Positions 42,338 through 49,936 of a stretch of 64,000 bases of DNA are shown piece after piece; within the stretch, counting starts at the first letter, position 1, and the number at the start of each line of letters is the position of its first letter. Location of the stretch: NCBI RefSeq assembly GCF_003425685.1, contig NZ_QJKM01000021.1:25573-89572 (forward strand). Direction: 5' to 3'. This DNA is from Rhizobium terrae (GTDB lineage Bacteria; Pseudomonadota; Alphaproteobacteria; Rhizobiales; Rhizobiaceae). The notes beneath the pieces were generated by a model that worked only from the letters and a program-made list of their open reading frames with translations, had not been told where the DNA came from and made no database searches. A program made the position numbers and the translations under genes.

Positions 42338-43198
42338 TCAGAACCGCTTTTCGTTTTCCGAAGCGAGCTTTTCGAGAGCCTTCGAATCGGGCTCATATCG
42401 GCCGCTTACCTTGTTCCAGCGGTAGGTGACGGTGATGGTCCGGTCGCGCCGGGCGGCCGTCCTTTCGCTGCATCGCTCCCTGACCGGCTCGTCGCGCAAG
42501 AGGACATCGACCCGGATGGCTGCCATCGGGACCGAGCCTTCCTTCCTCACCGAGATGCGCGGTTCCTGGGTGCGGCGCAGACCGCAGAACGTCTCCGAAA
42601 AGGTCATCACGTCATCGATGGTCCGCAGACCGCCGGGTCCGGCGAGTACCAGCGTCAGGTCGCCGTAGGCCTGCTGTGAGTTCCAATGGCCGTTGCTCAC
42701 GACGATCAATTGCGACTGCGGGTCAAGCGGCTGCATGGCGTCCCGCGGAAACCCCGTGTCCCGGTCGAACCCGACATTCAGCACATCGCGCAGTCGGGGA
42801 GCCGTGTCGATGCTGCCGGCGGCGGAATAGAGGGCGAGCAGGGCAGGGGCTGCCGGATCGCCGTTCGAAATACCGAAATCGAAAAGAACGATGAAGCGGG
42901 ACGGTCCGGCGGAAGCAAGGTCGATGACTTCGACATGCTCGATGACGAACCCGTCCGGCCAGTCCGTATCGAGATCGAGCTTCCGGGCGACCGCCTCGTC
43001 GAGCGTGTCGCCTCGCCATGCCGCTCCCTCTGCCCTGGCAAGATCCGGGACGATCTGCCGCGCGAGGTCCAGATAGGTCACGGTCGCCGCGCCCGGCACC
43101 CGCGCCTTGAGGTCGGTCCGCACGGGCTCGCCAGCGGCCGCGGCAAACGGGGCGAGAAGAAGCAGGAGCCGGAGGACGAAACGGAAACACAGGCGCAT
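42338..43198 (-). CDS. Secreted protein of unknown function
   Basis: I do not recognise this gene. The 286-residue product has a clear signal peptide (RLCFRFVLRLLLLLAPFAAAAG) and no membrane helices afterwards. It contains a HWNSQQAYGDLTLVLAGPGG segment and a cluster of Cys/Arg near the end (ETFCGLRRTQEP, VRERCSERTAARRDRTITVTY) that may form one disulfide. The C-terminal third (YRWNKVSGRYEPD) resembles the end of small lysozyme-inhibitor-like or LppC-type periplasmic proteins only superficially. Codon use fits the host. Divergent from the ompW-type gene, separated by a region with a perfect FNR box. Confidence 0.7.
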   Translation of the reverse strand: MRLCFRFVLRLLLLLAPFAAAAGEPVRTDLKARVPGAATVTYLDLARQIVPDLARAEGAAWRGDTLDEAVARKLDLDTDWPDGFVIEHVEVIDLASAGPSRFIVLFDFGISNGDPAAPALLALYSAAGSIDTAPRLRDVLNVGFDRDTGFPRDAMQPLDPQSQLIVVSNGHWNSQQAYGDLTLVLAGPGGLRTIDDVMTFSETFCGLRRTQEPRISVRKEGSVPMAAIRVDVLLRDEPVRERCSERTAARRDRTITVTYRWNKVSGRYEPDSKALEKLASENEKRF

Positions 43199-43375
43199 GG
43201 GGATAACTTCAAGATGACGTTCCCGGCAAACCTATGCCGAATCGTCCGGACTGCAAACGGTGCACGGCCACGAAGGCCATATCGGGATGATGCCACCCCA
43301 AGGTCCGCCCGGTCCCGTCGGAGAAAAAACCGCCCCTGCGACATATTCGCCGCTCCGGTCTGCAACACGGCCGGC

Positions 43376-43393
43376 GATTGATCCTGATCAATC
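43376..43393. promoter_or_regulatory. FNR/FixK-type box upstream of ompW
   Basis: GATTGATCCTGATCAATC is an 18-base perfect palindrome (8+2+8) containing TTGAT-N4-ATCAA, the anaerobox bound by FNR/FnrN/FixK-type regulators. It is centred about 74 bases before the OmpW start, near the expected -41.5 of a promoter whose TSS would be close to 43426. It suggests induction at low oxygen. It could also act on the divergent secreted-protein gene. Confidence 0.75.
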
Positions 43394-43458
43394 CCCTGTC
43401 CCGACGGCAGGTCTAACCCACTCCCTGCAAGATCAATGCGCAATCAAGGAGAGGTCAC

Positions 43459-44148
43459 ATGAACACGGGCGGCGTACGGCATTTGAGATGGATCGCAGGC
43501 GCGGGCGCGGCTTTTTTCGCATTCGGAGCAATGGCGGCGGATCTCACTCAGGCTCCCGTTGCTCCGGTGGCAGAAGAAACGATGACCACCCGGAGCCCGT
43601 GGCAGATCCGCGTACGCGGTTTGGGCGTCATCACTGAGGACCGCGGCTCGGTCAACGGCGTTCCAGGCTCGGATCTTTCCTATTCCGACTCGGTGATCCC
43701 CGAGCTCGATATCAGCTACTTCTTCACCGACAATATCGCCGCCGAACTCATCCTCGGCACGACCTACGCCAATATCAAGGAAGACGGCGCCGTCGGCGTG
43801 CCGGTCGGGCGGGCCTGGCTGCTGCCGCCGACCTTGACGCTGCAGTACCATTTCACGGATTTCGGCGCCTTCAAGCCCTATGTCGGTGCGGGCGTCAACT
43901 ATTCGCTGTTCTACAACCAGTCAGAAAAGGCCGGTTTCCATAACCTCGACGTCGAGAACAATTTCGGCGCCGCGCTGCAGGTCGGTTTCGACTACATGAT
44001 CGACCAGCACTGGGGCGTGAACTTCGACGTGAAGAAAATCTTCCTCGAAACCGACTGGAAGGCGGATCACGACGTGCTCGGCCCGCTCAGCGGCAAGGCG
44101 AAGATCAATCCCTGGCTGGTCGGGGCAGGGGTGACCTACCGGTTCTAA
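43459..44148 (+). CDS. OmpW family outer membrane protein
   Basis: A small eight-stranded beta-barrel of the outer membrane. The 229-residue precursor has a signal peptide ending about AMAA, then strands with alternating pattern: PWQIRVRGLGVITED, PELDISYFFTDNIAAELIL, LPPTLTLQYHF, AFKPYVGAGVNYSLFY, NNFGAALQVGFDYMIDQHWGVNFDVKKIFLETDWKAD and the C-terminal WLVGAGVTYRF, ending in the Phe needed for BAM insertion. OmpW proteins form narrow hydrophobic channels and are often induced by oxygen limitation or stress, which agrees with the FNR box upstream. The ribosome site is AAGGAGAGG. A strong terminator follows. Confidence 0.93.
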   Translation: MNTGGVRHLRWIAGAGAAFFAFGAMAADLTQAPVAPVAEETMTTRSPWQIRVRGLGVITEDRGSVNGVPGSDLSYSDSVIPELDISYFFTDNIAAELILGTTYANIKEDGAVGVPVGRAWLLPPTLTLQYHFTDFGAFKPYVGAGVNYSLFYNQSEKAGFHNLDVENNFGAALQVGFDYMIDQHWGVNFDVKKIFLETDWKADHDVLGPLSGKAKINPWLVGAGVTYRF

Positions 44149-44175
44149 GAAACAGAAAACAATACGGTGGGGGTG

Positions 44176-44210
44176 GGGCCGGTGCGAGGGATCGCACCGG
44201 CCCTGTTTTT
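44176..44210 (+). terminator. Rho-independent terminator after ompW
   Basis: GGGCCGGTGCG (44176-44186) pairs perfectly with CGCACCGGCCC (44193-44203) around AGGGAT, followed by T-G-TTTTT. It ends at the stop of the convergent tautomerase gene. Confidence 0.85.
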
Positions 44211-44428
44211 CATGCGCTGTCCTTCGCCCTGTATTCGTGCGGCAGGATGAAGATCTCGTCGGCGCGGCCGTAACCGCCGTCCTTCACTTCCTCGATCAGC
44301 ACCATGGTGTGCGGTCGCGCGGCCTCGGAAAAATACTCGACGAGCATGTCCGTCGTGCGGTGCATGATCTCTTCCTTCTGGGCGCGGGAGAGGGCGCCTT
44401 CGGGCGTCTTGATGTTGACGAATGGCAT
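44210..44428 (-). CDS. 4-oxalocrotonate tautomerase family protein
   Basis: A 72-residue tautomerase. Pro-2 (after Met removal the N-terminal Pro in PFVNIKTPEG) is the catalytic base, and Arg residues in the ALSRAQKEEIMHRTTDML helix and in EAARPHTMV fit the active site. Such enzymes act on 2-hydroxymuconate-like compounds or have unknown physiological roles. It lies downstream of the SDR gene on the same strand (45 bases), so the two probably form an operon controlled from the LysR-SDR promoter region. Confidence 0.9.
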   Translation of the reverse strand: MPFVNIKTPEGALSRAQKEEIMHRTTDMLVEYFSEAARPHTMVLIEEVKDGGYGRADEIFILPHEYRAKDSA

Positions 44429-44473
44429 GGGTTTCTCCTCGGTTTGCTTGAGGCGGAGGGGCTTGGGGCGGGA

Positions 44474-45214
44474 TCAGATCATGCCGCCATTGGCGCGCAG
44501 CACCTGACCGTTCACCCAGCCGCCCTCCGGACCGGCGAGGAAGGCGACGACCGAGGCGATGTCGTCCGGCTGGCCGAGGCGTGCGAGGGGGATGGTGCCG
44601 ACGATGCGCTGGACGAGTTCGTCCGACTTGCCGTTCATGAACATGTCGGTTTCGACCGGTCCGGGCGCGACGGCATTGACGGTGATGCCGCGCCTGCCGA
44701 GCTCCTTCGAGGCGACGTGCGTCATGGCCTCGACCGCGGCCTTGCTGGCGGCGTAGGCGCCATAGGCCGGTCCGTAGACGCCGACGACGCTGGACGAGAA
44801 GTTGATGATCCGGCCGCCGTCGCGCATCCGTCTGCCCGCTTCGCGGATGCCGCGGAAGGTGCCGGCGAGGTTGATCGCCATATGCCGCTCGAAGGCCGCA
44901 TCGTCGGTTTCCGAAAGCGGCGCGAGCTTCATGATCCCGGCATTGTTGACGAGAATATCGATGCCGCCGAAGGCTCTTTCCGCCGCGTCGAACAGATCGG
45001 TCATGGCGGCCGGGCCGCCGATGTCGGCCTGCACGGCGATCGCCCTGCCGCCGGCGGCTTCGATCTCCGCGACCGCCTCGTCGGCGGCGCCACGGCTCGA
45101 CGCATAATTCACGACGACGGCAATGCCATCCTTGGCAAGACGCAGCGCAATCGCCCTGCCGATACCTTTCGATGCGCCGGTGACGATCGCGACGCGCTGT
45201 CCGTTGGTGCTCAT
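44474..45214 (-). CDS. SDR family oxidoreductase (FabG-like)
   Basis: A 246-residue short-chain dehydrogenase. Cofactor loop VTGASKGIGRA (residues 11-21), NNAG (near 89-92), catalytic Ser in NFSSSVVG (near 141) and Tyr/Lys in YAASKAA (near 155-159) are all intact. The Rossmann strand ends with NYASSRGA, so NADP is more likely. The reading frame extends upstream to 45445, but the ATG at 45214 is the family start and has GGAG near it. The substrate is unknown. It is divergent from a LysR gene, its probable regulator, with 100 bases between. Confidence 0.94.
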   Translation of the reverse strand: MSTNGQRVAIVTGASKGIGRAIALRLAKDGIAVVVNYASSRGAADEAVAEIEAAGGRAIAVQADIGGPAAMTDLFDAAERAFGGIDILVNNAGIMKLAPLSETDDAAFERHMAINLAGTFRGIREAGRRMRDGGRIINFSSSVVGVYGPAYGAYAASKAAVEAMTHVASKELGRRGITVNAVAPGPVETDMFMNGKSDELVQRIVGTIPLARLGQPDDIASVVAFLAGPEGGWVNGQVLRANGGMI

Positions 45215-45314
45215 GGTTTGTCTCCTTGTTGGCGCAGGAGAGATATTGCTGGCACCACCGGGGAACAATTGCCTCTCGATTGACATGAGAATTCGGCTGT
45301 GGTGAACAGCGGGG

Positions 45315-46208
45315 ATGGACCGGCTCAACCGCATGCAGCTTTTCACCCGGATCGTCGAGCGAGGCAGCTTTGCCGCCGCCGCGTCCGACCTCGGTCTTGC
45401 GCGGTCGACCGTCACCGAGGCAATCAAGCAGCTGGAAGACGACATCGGCGTTCGGCTTCTGGAACGGACGACGCGGCACGTGACGCCGACGCTCGACGGC
45501 CGCGCCTTCTACGAGCGCTGCCTGGCGATCCTTGCGGAGGTCGACGAAGCGGAGAACATCTTTCGCGATGCGCAGCCGCGGGGATTGCTGAGGGTGGATG
45601 CGCACGGGTTCCTCACCCGCACCTTCCTGCTGCCGCGGCTTGACGAATTCCTCGACCGCTACCCCCTGCTCGACCTGCAGATCGGCCAGGGCGACCGGCT
45701 GGTGGATCTCGTCCGCGAGGGCGTGGACTGCGTCATCCGCGCCGGCGAGATTGCCGATAGCGGATTGATCATGCGCCGGCTCGGCGTGATCGCCGAAATC
45801 ACCTGCGCCAGCCCCGCCTACATCGAAAAACACGGGCTGCCTCAGTCGCCGGACGATCTCGACGGGCATGTGGTGGTCGGCTTCATCTCGTCGCGCACCG
45901 GCCATGTCATGCCGCTCGAATTCATGGTGGGCGACGAGGTCAGACATGTCACCCTGCCGAGCCGGCTGACCGTCAACAACTCCGATACGATGGTCGATCT
46001 GGCGCGGCGCGGCTACGGCCTCATGCAGGCGCCGCGCTACCGGCTGCAGCAGGATATCGACGACGGCGTGCTGGTCGAGGTGCTTTCCTCTTTCCCGCCG
46101 CCTCCGACGCTGCTTTCGGCGCTCTATCCGCAGAACCGCCAGCTTTCTCCGCGCGTGCGCGCCTTCATCGACTGGGTCGTCAAGGTGTTCGCCGAGGCCG
46201 GCCTTTGA
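45315..46208 (+). CDS. LysR family regulator, divergent to the SDR gene
   Basis: A 297-residue LysR-type regulator. Winged HTH residues 1-60: MDRLNRMQLFTRIVERGSFAAAASDLGLARSTVTEAIKQLEDDIGVRLLERTTRHVTPT. The effector domain (about 92-293) has RAGEIADSGLIMRRLG and other CrgA-like traits. Its position, head to head with an SDR/tautomerase operon, makes those genes the likely targets. The ligand is unknown. A canonical T-N11-A site could not be singled out in the 100-base gap. Confidence 0.93.
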   Translation: MDRLNRMQLFTRIVERGSFAAAASDLGLARSTVTEAIKQLEDDIGVRLLERTTRHVTPTLDGRAFYERCLAILAEVDEAENIFRDAQPRGLLRVDAHGFLTRTFLLPRLDEFLDRYPLLDLQIGQGDRLVDLVREGVDCVIRAGEIADSGLIMRRLGVIAEITCASPAYIEKHGLPQSPDDLDGHVVVGFISSRTGHVMPLEFMVGDEVRHVTLPSRLTVNNSDTMVDLARRGYGLMQAPRYRLQQDIDDGVLVEVLSSFPPPPTLLSALYPQNRQLSPRVRAFIDWVVKVFAEAGL

Positions 46209-46220
46209 TCGCAAGTCCCG

Positions 46221-46460
46221 TCATGGCCGATAGATCGCCTGCAGCCTGGCAAGATCGGCGATCTTGATCTCGACGGGGTCCATCGCATCGCGCGAGGGCT
46301 TGAACCAGGCGGAGGCTTCCTGCACCCGGCTGCCATGCGGCTCCGGATAGGCGCCGAGGCCGAGAACCCATTGGCGCACGATTTCCCGTTCCATGCGCCC
46401 GGCGGCATAACGGTCGTGGATCGTCCTTGCGGAGGTGACGAGGTCTTCGACCTTCTTCAT
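46221..46460 (-). CDS. Small protein of unknown function, coupled to the next upstream gene
   Basis: A 79-residue reading frame (MKKVEDLVTSARTIHDRYAAGRMEREIVRQWVLGLGAY...). It is mostly helical and charged with no motif I know. Its start overlaps the stop of the upstream gene (TGATG at 46458-46462), suggesting cotranslation. The two form an operon of unknown role facing the end of the LysR gene. Confidence 0.6.
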   Translation of the reverse strand: MKKVEDLVTSARTIHDRYAAGRMEREIVRQWVLGLGAYPEPHGSRVQEASAWFKPSRDAMDPVEIKIADLARLQAIYRP

Positions 46461-46720
46461 CAATGCACCGCGGGATCGGGTTCGCCGAAGAACGAGCGGA
46501 TGCCGTCGCGCTCGACCGTCGCGAGGAATTCGTCGAAGGCATCGCGATCGGTGGCGAACGGCTCGTCCCAGGAGGTGACGTCGTCTTCCTCGGTGATCAC
46601 CTCGAGCGTCCAATCGCCCTGGGTGCCGGCCGGGCGGAAGATATCGACCAGGACGGTAATGCCGTCATGCGTGAATTCGCCCGCGAGTTCGGAATGTTCG
46701 GTTTTGGGTGCCTTGGCCAT
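46460..46720 (-). CDS. Small acidic protein of unknown function
   Basis: An 86-residue acidic protein beginning MAKAPKTEHSELAGEFTHDG, with GITVLVDIFRPAG, WTLEVITEEDD and FDEFLATVERDGIRSFFGEP. I do not recognise a family. The frame extends upstream to 46855 but MAKAP at 46720 is the likely start because the rest looks non-conserved. It shares a TGATG junction with the 79-residue gene, and such small overlapping pairs are often toxin-antitoxin or regulatory pairs; nothing else supports that. Confidence 0.6.
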   Translation of the reverse strand: MAKAPKTEHSELAGEFTHDGITVLVDIFRPAGTQGDWTLEVITEEDDVTSWDEPFATDRDAFDEFLATVERDGIRSFFGEPDPAVH

Positions 46721-46928
46721 GTTTCGTCCGATCGTATGAAGCGCGTGCCGTTCCATACATCGCCTGCCTGACTGATTCCAACAAGGGCAGTCGGTATCCC
46801 CGATGCAGGATCCCGCCGCTTCTTCGACCGGGAGATCCCGGCGTTTCGCCCTCACATTCCGTCACCTTGGTGTGAGGCGAGCATTCCTCCGGTATCCATC
46901 GGCCGCGGCCTGCCTTAATTTGCCGCGC

Positions 46929-47978
46929 ATGTTGACGCGCCGCACCACCCTCTTCTGCCTCCCGCTGGTTCTCGGCCCGGCCCGCAGCCTTGCGCAGCAG
47001 TCGGTACCGCGATTGCCTTCGGGGCAACTGCCCGTGCCGCAGCCGCCATCGACGATCGAGACCGTGCTCGCGGCAGCGGCAGGGCTGGAACCGCTGAAGG
47101 CCGTGCTCGTTTCGCGTGATGGCCGGATGACGGCCGAACGGGCATTCCACGGCCATTCGCTGAATGCCTCGACCAACATCAAATCGGCTTCGAAATCGAT
47201 CATTTCCTGCCTCGTCGGCATCGCCATCGACCGCAAGCTGCTCGAAGGGCCGGACCAGAAGATCGCGCCGATCCTGAAAGCCGATCTGCCCGCCGATCCC
47301 GATCCGCGCGTCCATGAGATCACCGTCGGCAACCTGCTTTCCATGCAGGCGGGACTGTCGCGCATGTCGGGGCCGAACTACGGCCGCTGGGTGGCGAGCC
47401 GCAACTGGGTGCGGTTTGCGCTTTCCGAACCCTTCGACGGCGAACCGGGCGGGGCGATGCTCTATTCGACCGCGTCGACGCATCTCCTCTCGGCGATCCT
47501 CGCAAAGGTCGGGGGGAAATCGACGCTGGCGCTTGCCCGCGAATGGCTGGCGCCGGTGACGGATTTCCGCATCGGTTCCTGGGAGCGCGATCCGCAGGGC
47601 ATTTATCTCGGCGGCAACCAGATGGCGATGACCGCCCGTTCGCTGCTGGCCTTCGGCGAACTTTACCGCAATGGGGGAAGGACGCCGGAGGGCCGGCAGG
47701 TGGTGTCTCAGGATTGGATCGAGCAGTCCTGGACGCCGCGCACCAATTCCCGCTTTTCCGGCGACGGATACGGTTACGGCTGGTTCCTGCGCCGGATCGG
47801 CGGCGAGGATGTGAAGTTCGGCTGGGGTTACGGCGGGCAGATGCTTTATATCGTGCCGTCTCTCAAGCTCACCGTCGTCATGACCTCCGACGAAAGCGGG
47901 CCTTCCGCCCGCAACGGCTACCGCGACGACCTGCATTCGCTGCTCGGGGAGATCATCGCCCGGATCCGTTCAATTTGA
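46929..47978 (+). CDS. Serine hydrolase, beta-lactamase (class C / penicillin-binding) family
   Basis: A 349-residue exported serine hydrolase. The likely start at 46929 begins with a signal peptide that has two Arg (MLTRRTTLFCLPLVLGPARSLAQ). The active-site Ser-x-x-Lys motif is SASKSIIS (near residue 91), then a YST motif (Tyr near 179) where YxN is usual, and GWGYGG for the final motif. This is the esterase/transpeptidase-like beta-lactamase family; resistance to antibiotics should not be assumed. An upstream ATG (46803) is in frame but gives a longer N-terminus without a signal. Function unknown. Confidence 0.82.
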   Translation: MLTRRTTLFCLPLVLGPARSLAQQSVPRLPSGQLPVPQPPSTIETVLAAAAGLEPLKAVLVSRDGRMTAERAFHGHSLNASTNIKSASKSIISCLVGIAIDRKLLEGPDQKIAPILKADLPADPDPRVHEITVGNLLSMQAGLSRMSGPNYGRWVASRNWVRFALSEPFDGEPGGAMLYSTASTHLLSAILAKVGGKSTLALAREWLAPVTDFRIGSWERDPQGIYLGGNQMAMTARSLLAFGELYRNGGRTPEGRQVVSQDWIEQSWTPRTNSRFSGDGYGYGWFLRRIGGEDVKFGWGYGGQMLYIVPSLKLTVVMTSDESGPSARNGYRDDLHSLLGEIIARIRSI

Positions 47979-48830
47979 TAACCGCGATGCAAGAAACCCG
48001 CGGCGAGAACATGGAGAAGGCGTGAAAGCGGGGATGCCACGGCGACCCTCAGGCGAATTATCCGTGATATTACAATGGTGCCGCCCTGAAAATAGTCCTC
48101 TTTCGTCCCCGGCTTTTGGATGGCCTGCATAATGGCGAGGTCATCGGGCAGGGAGCCGGGTCGCGAACCGGTCTTCTCCACGGGAAGCAATCCGGCGTCC
48201 GGTGATGGTCGTTCAAGGAGGGGCCGCGCCGTCAGGGCGCCAACCGCCGGAAGACCCCGGTGTCGTAATTTGGACCCTCCGGCACCGGGTCTTCAGGAAA
48301 CGCCGAGGCGATCGGGCAGGCAGAATGCCTGACAATCCCATACCCGATACCAACTGCCTGCCCATCCCTATGGATCAGGCCGTGGCGGAGTTTCCTCCGC
48401 TGCGGACTTCCGTGCTGCTCGACGTTTGCGAAAACCGCGGGCGGCGGACCGCGTTTCGAGACCCATTGCCCCGAAACAGAAAAGATCACTGCGGACAAAT
48501 TTCTGAAAATCCGAACCGTTATGCCTAACCGTTCATCATGACTTCAATATATTAGATATTAATAATGTACTGGCGGCGGTTTGGATGGTAGAACATCCCT
48601 CGCAGGTAACCTCAGTCAAGACCCTGAAAAACAAGAGAATTCGCGGCGTCCGCCAGATTGGCGAGGCGTGCGGCCGAATTCTTGCAGGCGAAAACGGCGG
48701 CAGTTCCGCTCTACAGACTTCCTCTCGGGAAACGGCGTCGGCGTCTCTTCGACCGAAGAGCCGTCGCTGGCGTTCGCGAGGCGGGCGGGGGCCGGTGTGG
48801 GGCCTCCGCCCGCTCTGAAAAGGATATGGT
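47979..48830. other. Gene-poor stretch between the hydrolase and WD40 genes
   Basis: No reading frame here has family similarity or a credible ribosome site; the longest (48202-48528 and 48658-49200, plus strand) have atypical composition and the latter runs antisense into the WD40 gene. It holds a strong hairpin (48250-48294) and an AT-rich patch near 48540-48570 (AATATATTAGATATTAATAA). Lower GC than the surroundings suggests decayed or acquired DNA. Confidence 0.6.
48250..48294 (+). other. Strong hairpin in the gene-poor stretch
   Basis: GAAGACCCCGGTG (48250-48262) pairs with CACCGGGTCTTC (48283-48294), with one bulged C, around a 20-base loop. Without a T-run it is not a classic terminator. 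It could be part of an RNA gene or a repeat remnant. Confidence 0.4.
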
Positions 48831-49817
48831 TCAGGCGGAGATGTCGACGACGCCGCAATCGCCCGCTTCAGAGGAAAAGGCGAGCAGCCTGCCGTTCGAA
48901 CTCCAGCTCAATCCGGTGATCGCGCCCTTGCCGGGTCGGCGCAGCAGCGCTTCCTTGCTGTCGGCGAGCCTGACGCCGAGGATCATGCCGTCGACGAAGC
49001 CGATCGCCAGCACCTCTTCGGCCGGATGGAAGGCCACCTGGGTGACCATGATGTTGGCGCGGGTGCCGAGTTCGAGCGGCGCCTTGCCCATCGGCCCGTC
49101 CTTCGACGAGAACGGCCAGACGATCGCCGCCGGGGCGCCGGAGGAGGCGAGCCACTTGCCCTTCGGCGACCAGGAGAGCGATTTCACCTTGGCCGGATAA
49201 CCGGTCATCCGCATGTGACGGTTCTCGCCCGGCTTGCCGTCCAGCTTCCAGCCGTGCAGCGCGTTTTCCTGCATGGTGGTGACGAGGAAACGGCCGTCCG
49301 GCGAGAAGGTGACGCCGGTATGGGCACCCTTCCATTCCAGATCGACCGGATCGCCGGAGGTCGCCACCCAGTGCAGCGTGACGCCGTTATACCGTGCGGC
49401 GGCGATGCGGAGCCCCTTGTTGGCAAAGGCAAGGCCCTCGACGCTGCGCTCTTCGGTGAATTCCTTCAGCGAGCCGTCGTTCAATTTGACGAAGCTCGAC
49501 TTGCCATGCGCATAGGCGACCGCCTTCTGCGGCCCGCCGGCGACGACGTTGATCCACTTGCGCGGCGCCTCGGCGATCAGACTTGCGGTGCCATCGGGGG
49601 CGATGCGAAACACCTTGCCGTCTTCGCCGCCCGTCAGCAGCGTGCTGCTGAACGGATCGCGGATGCAGGTGAGCAGGCCCTGGTGGGCCTCGGTGACCTT
49701 TTCGCCGCCATCCAGCCGATGGATAGTGCCGGCGGCATTGGCGAAGAAGGGAATGTCCCCGAGGAAATGGGCCGCGACGACGTGGCCTTCGAGATCAAGC
49801 GGTGCGACTGTCGGCAT
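48831..49817 (-). CDS. WD40 repeat protein
   Basis: A 328-residue beta-propeller protein. At least five blades are visible by their central HQGLLTCIRDPFSSTLLTGGEDGKVF, GLAFANKGLRIAAARYNGVTLHW, GVTFSPDGRFLVTTMQENALHGWKL, LSWSPKGKWLASSGAPAAIVWPF and GLSWSSNGRLLAFSSEAGDCGVV patterns. No signal peptide, so cytoplasmic, acting presumably as a protein-interaction platform. It lies downstream of the CobW-type GTPase on the same strand, separated by 119 bases with a palindromic element. A functional link to that GTPase is plausible but unproven. Confidence 0.88.
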   Translation of the reverse strand: MPTVAPLDLEGHVVAAHFLGDIPFFANAAGTIHRLDGGEKVTEAHQGLLTCIRDPFSSTLLTGGEDGKVFRIAPDGTASLIAEAPRKWINVVAGGPQKAVAYAHGKSSFVKLNDGSLKEFTEERSVEGLAFANKGLRIAAARYNGVTLHWVATSGDPVDLEWKGAHTGVTFSPDGRFLVTTMQENALHGWKLDGKPGENRHMRMTGYPAKVKSLSWSPKGKWLASSGAPAAIVWPFSSKDGPMGKAPLELGTRANIMVTQVAFHPAEEVLAIGFVDGMILGVRLADSKEALLRRPGKGAITGLSWSSNGRLLAFSSEAGDCGVVDISA

Positions 49818-49865
49818 CAGGCGATATTATCCCTCGGCATGATTTTTGTCCGAGAAGCGCTTTAC

Positions 49866-49920
49866 ACGGTTTTGGCGCCATGCGTTCTTCTTTTCGCGCA
49901 TGGCGCCATCTGAAAACCGT
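49866..49920. repeat. Nested inverted repeat between the cobW-type and WD40 genes
   Basis: Outer arms ACGGTTTT (49866-49873) and AAAACCGT (49913-49920), inner arms GGCGCCATGCG (49874-49884) and CGCATGGCGCC (49897-49907), all perfect. It could serve as a terminator for the CobW gene on the minus strand, or be a REP-like element. Confidence 0.55.
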
Positions 49921-49936
49921 TCCGTATCTTGCGGCA

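Noticed and set aside
44145..46214. 689-codon minus-strand frame over the tautomerase, SDR and LysR genes
   Set aside because: Covers three supported genes in other frames and has shadow-type composition.
48658..49200. 180-codon plus-strand ORF across the start of the WD40 region
   Set aside because: It overlaps the WD40 gene antisense, lacks a ribosome site and shows no domain.
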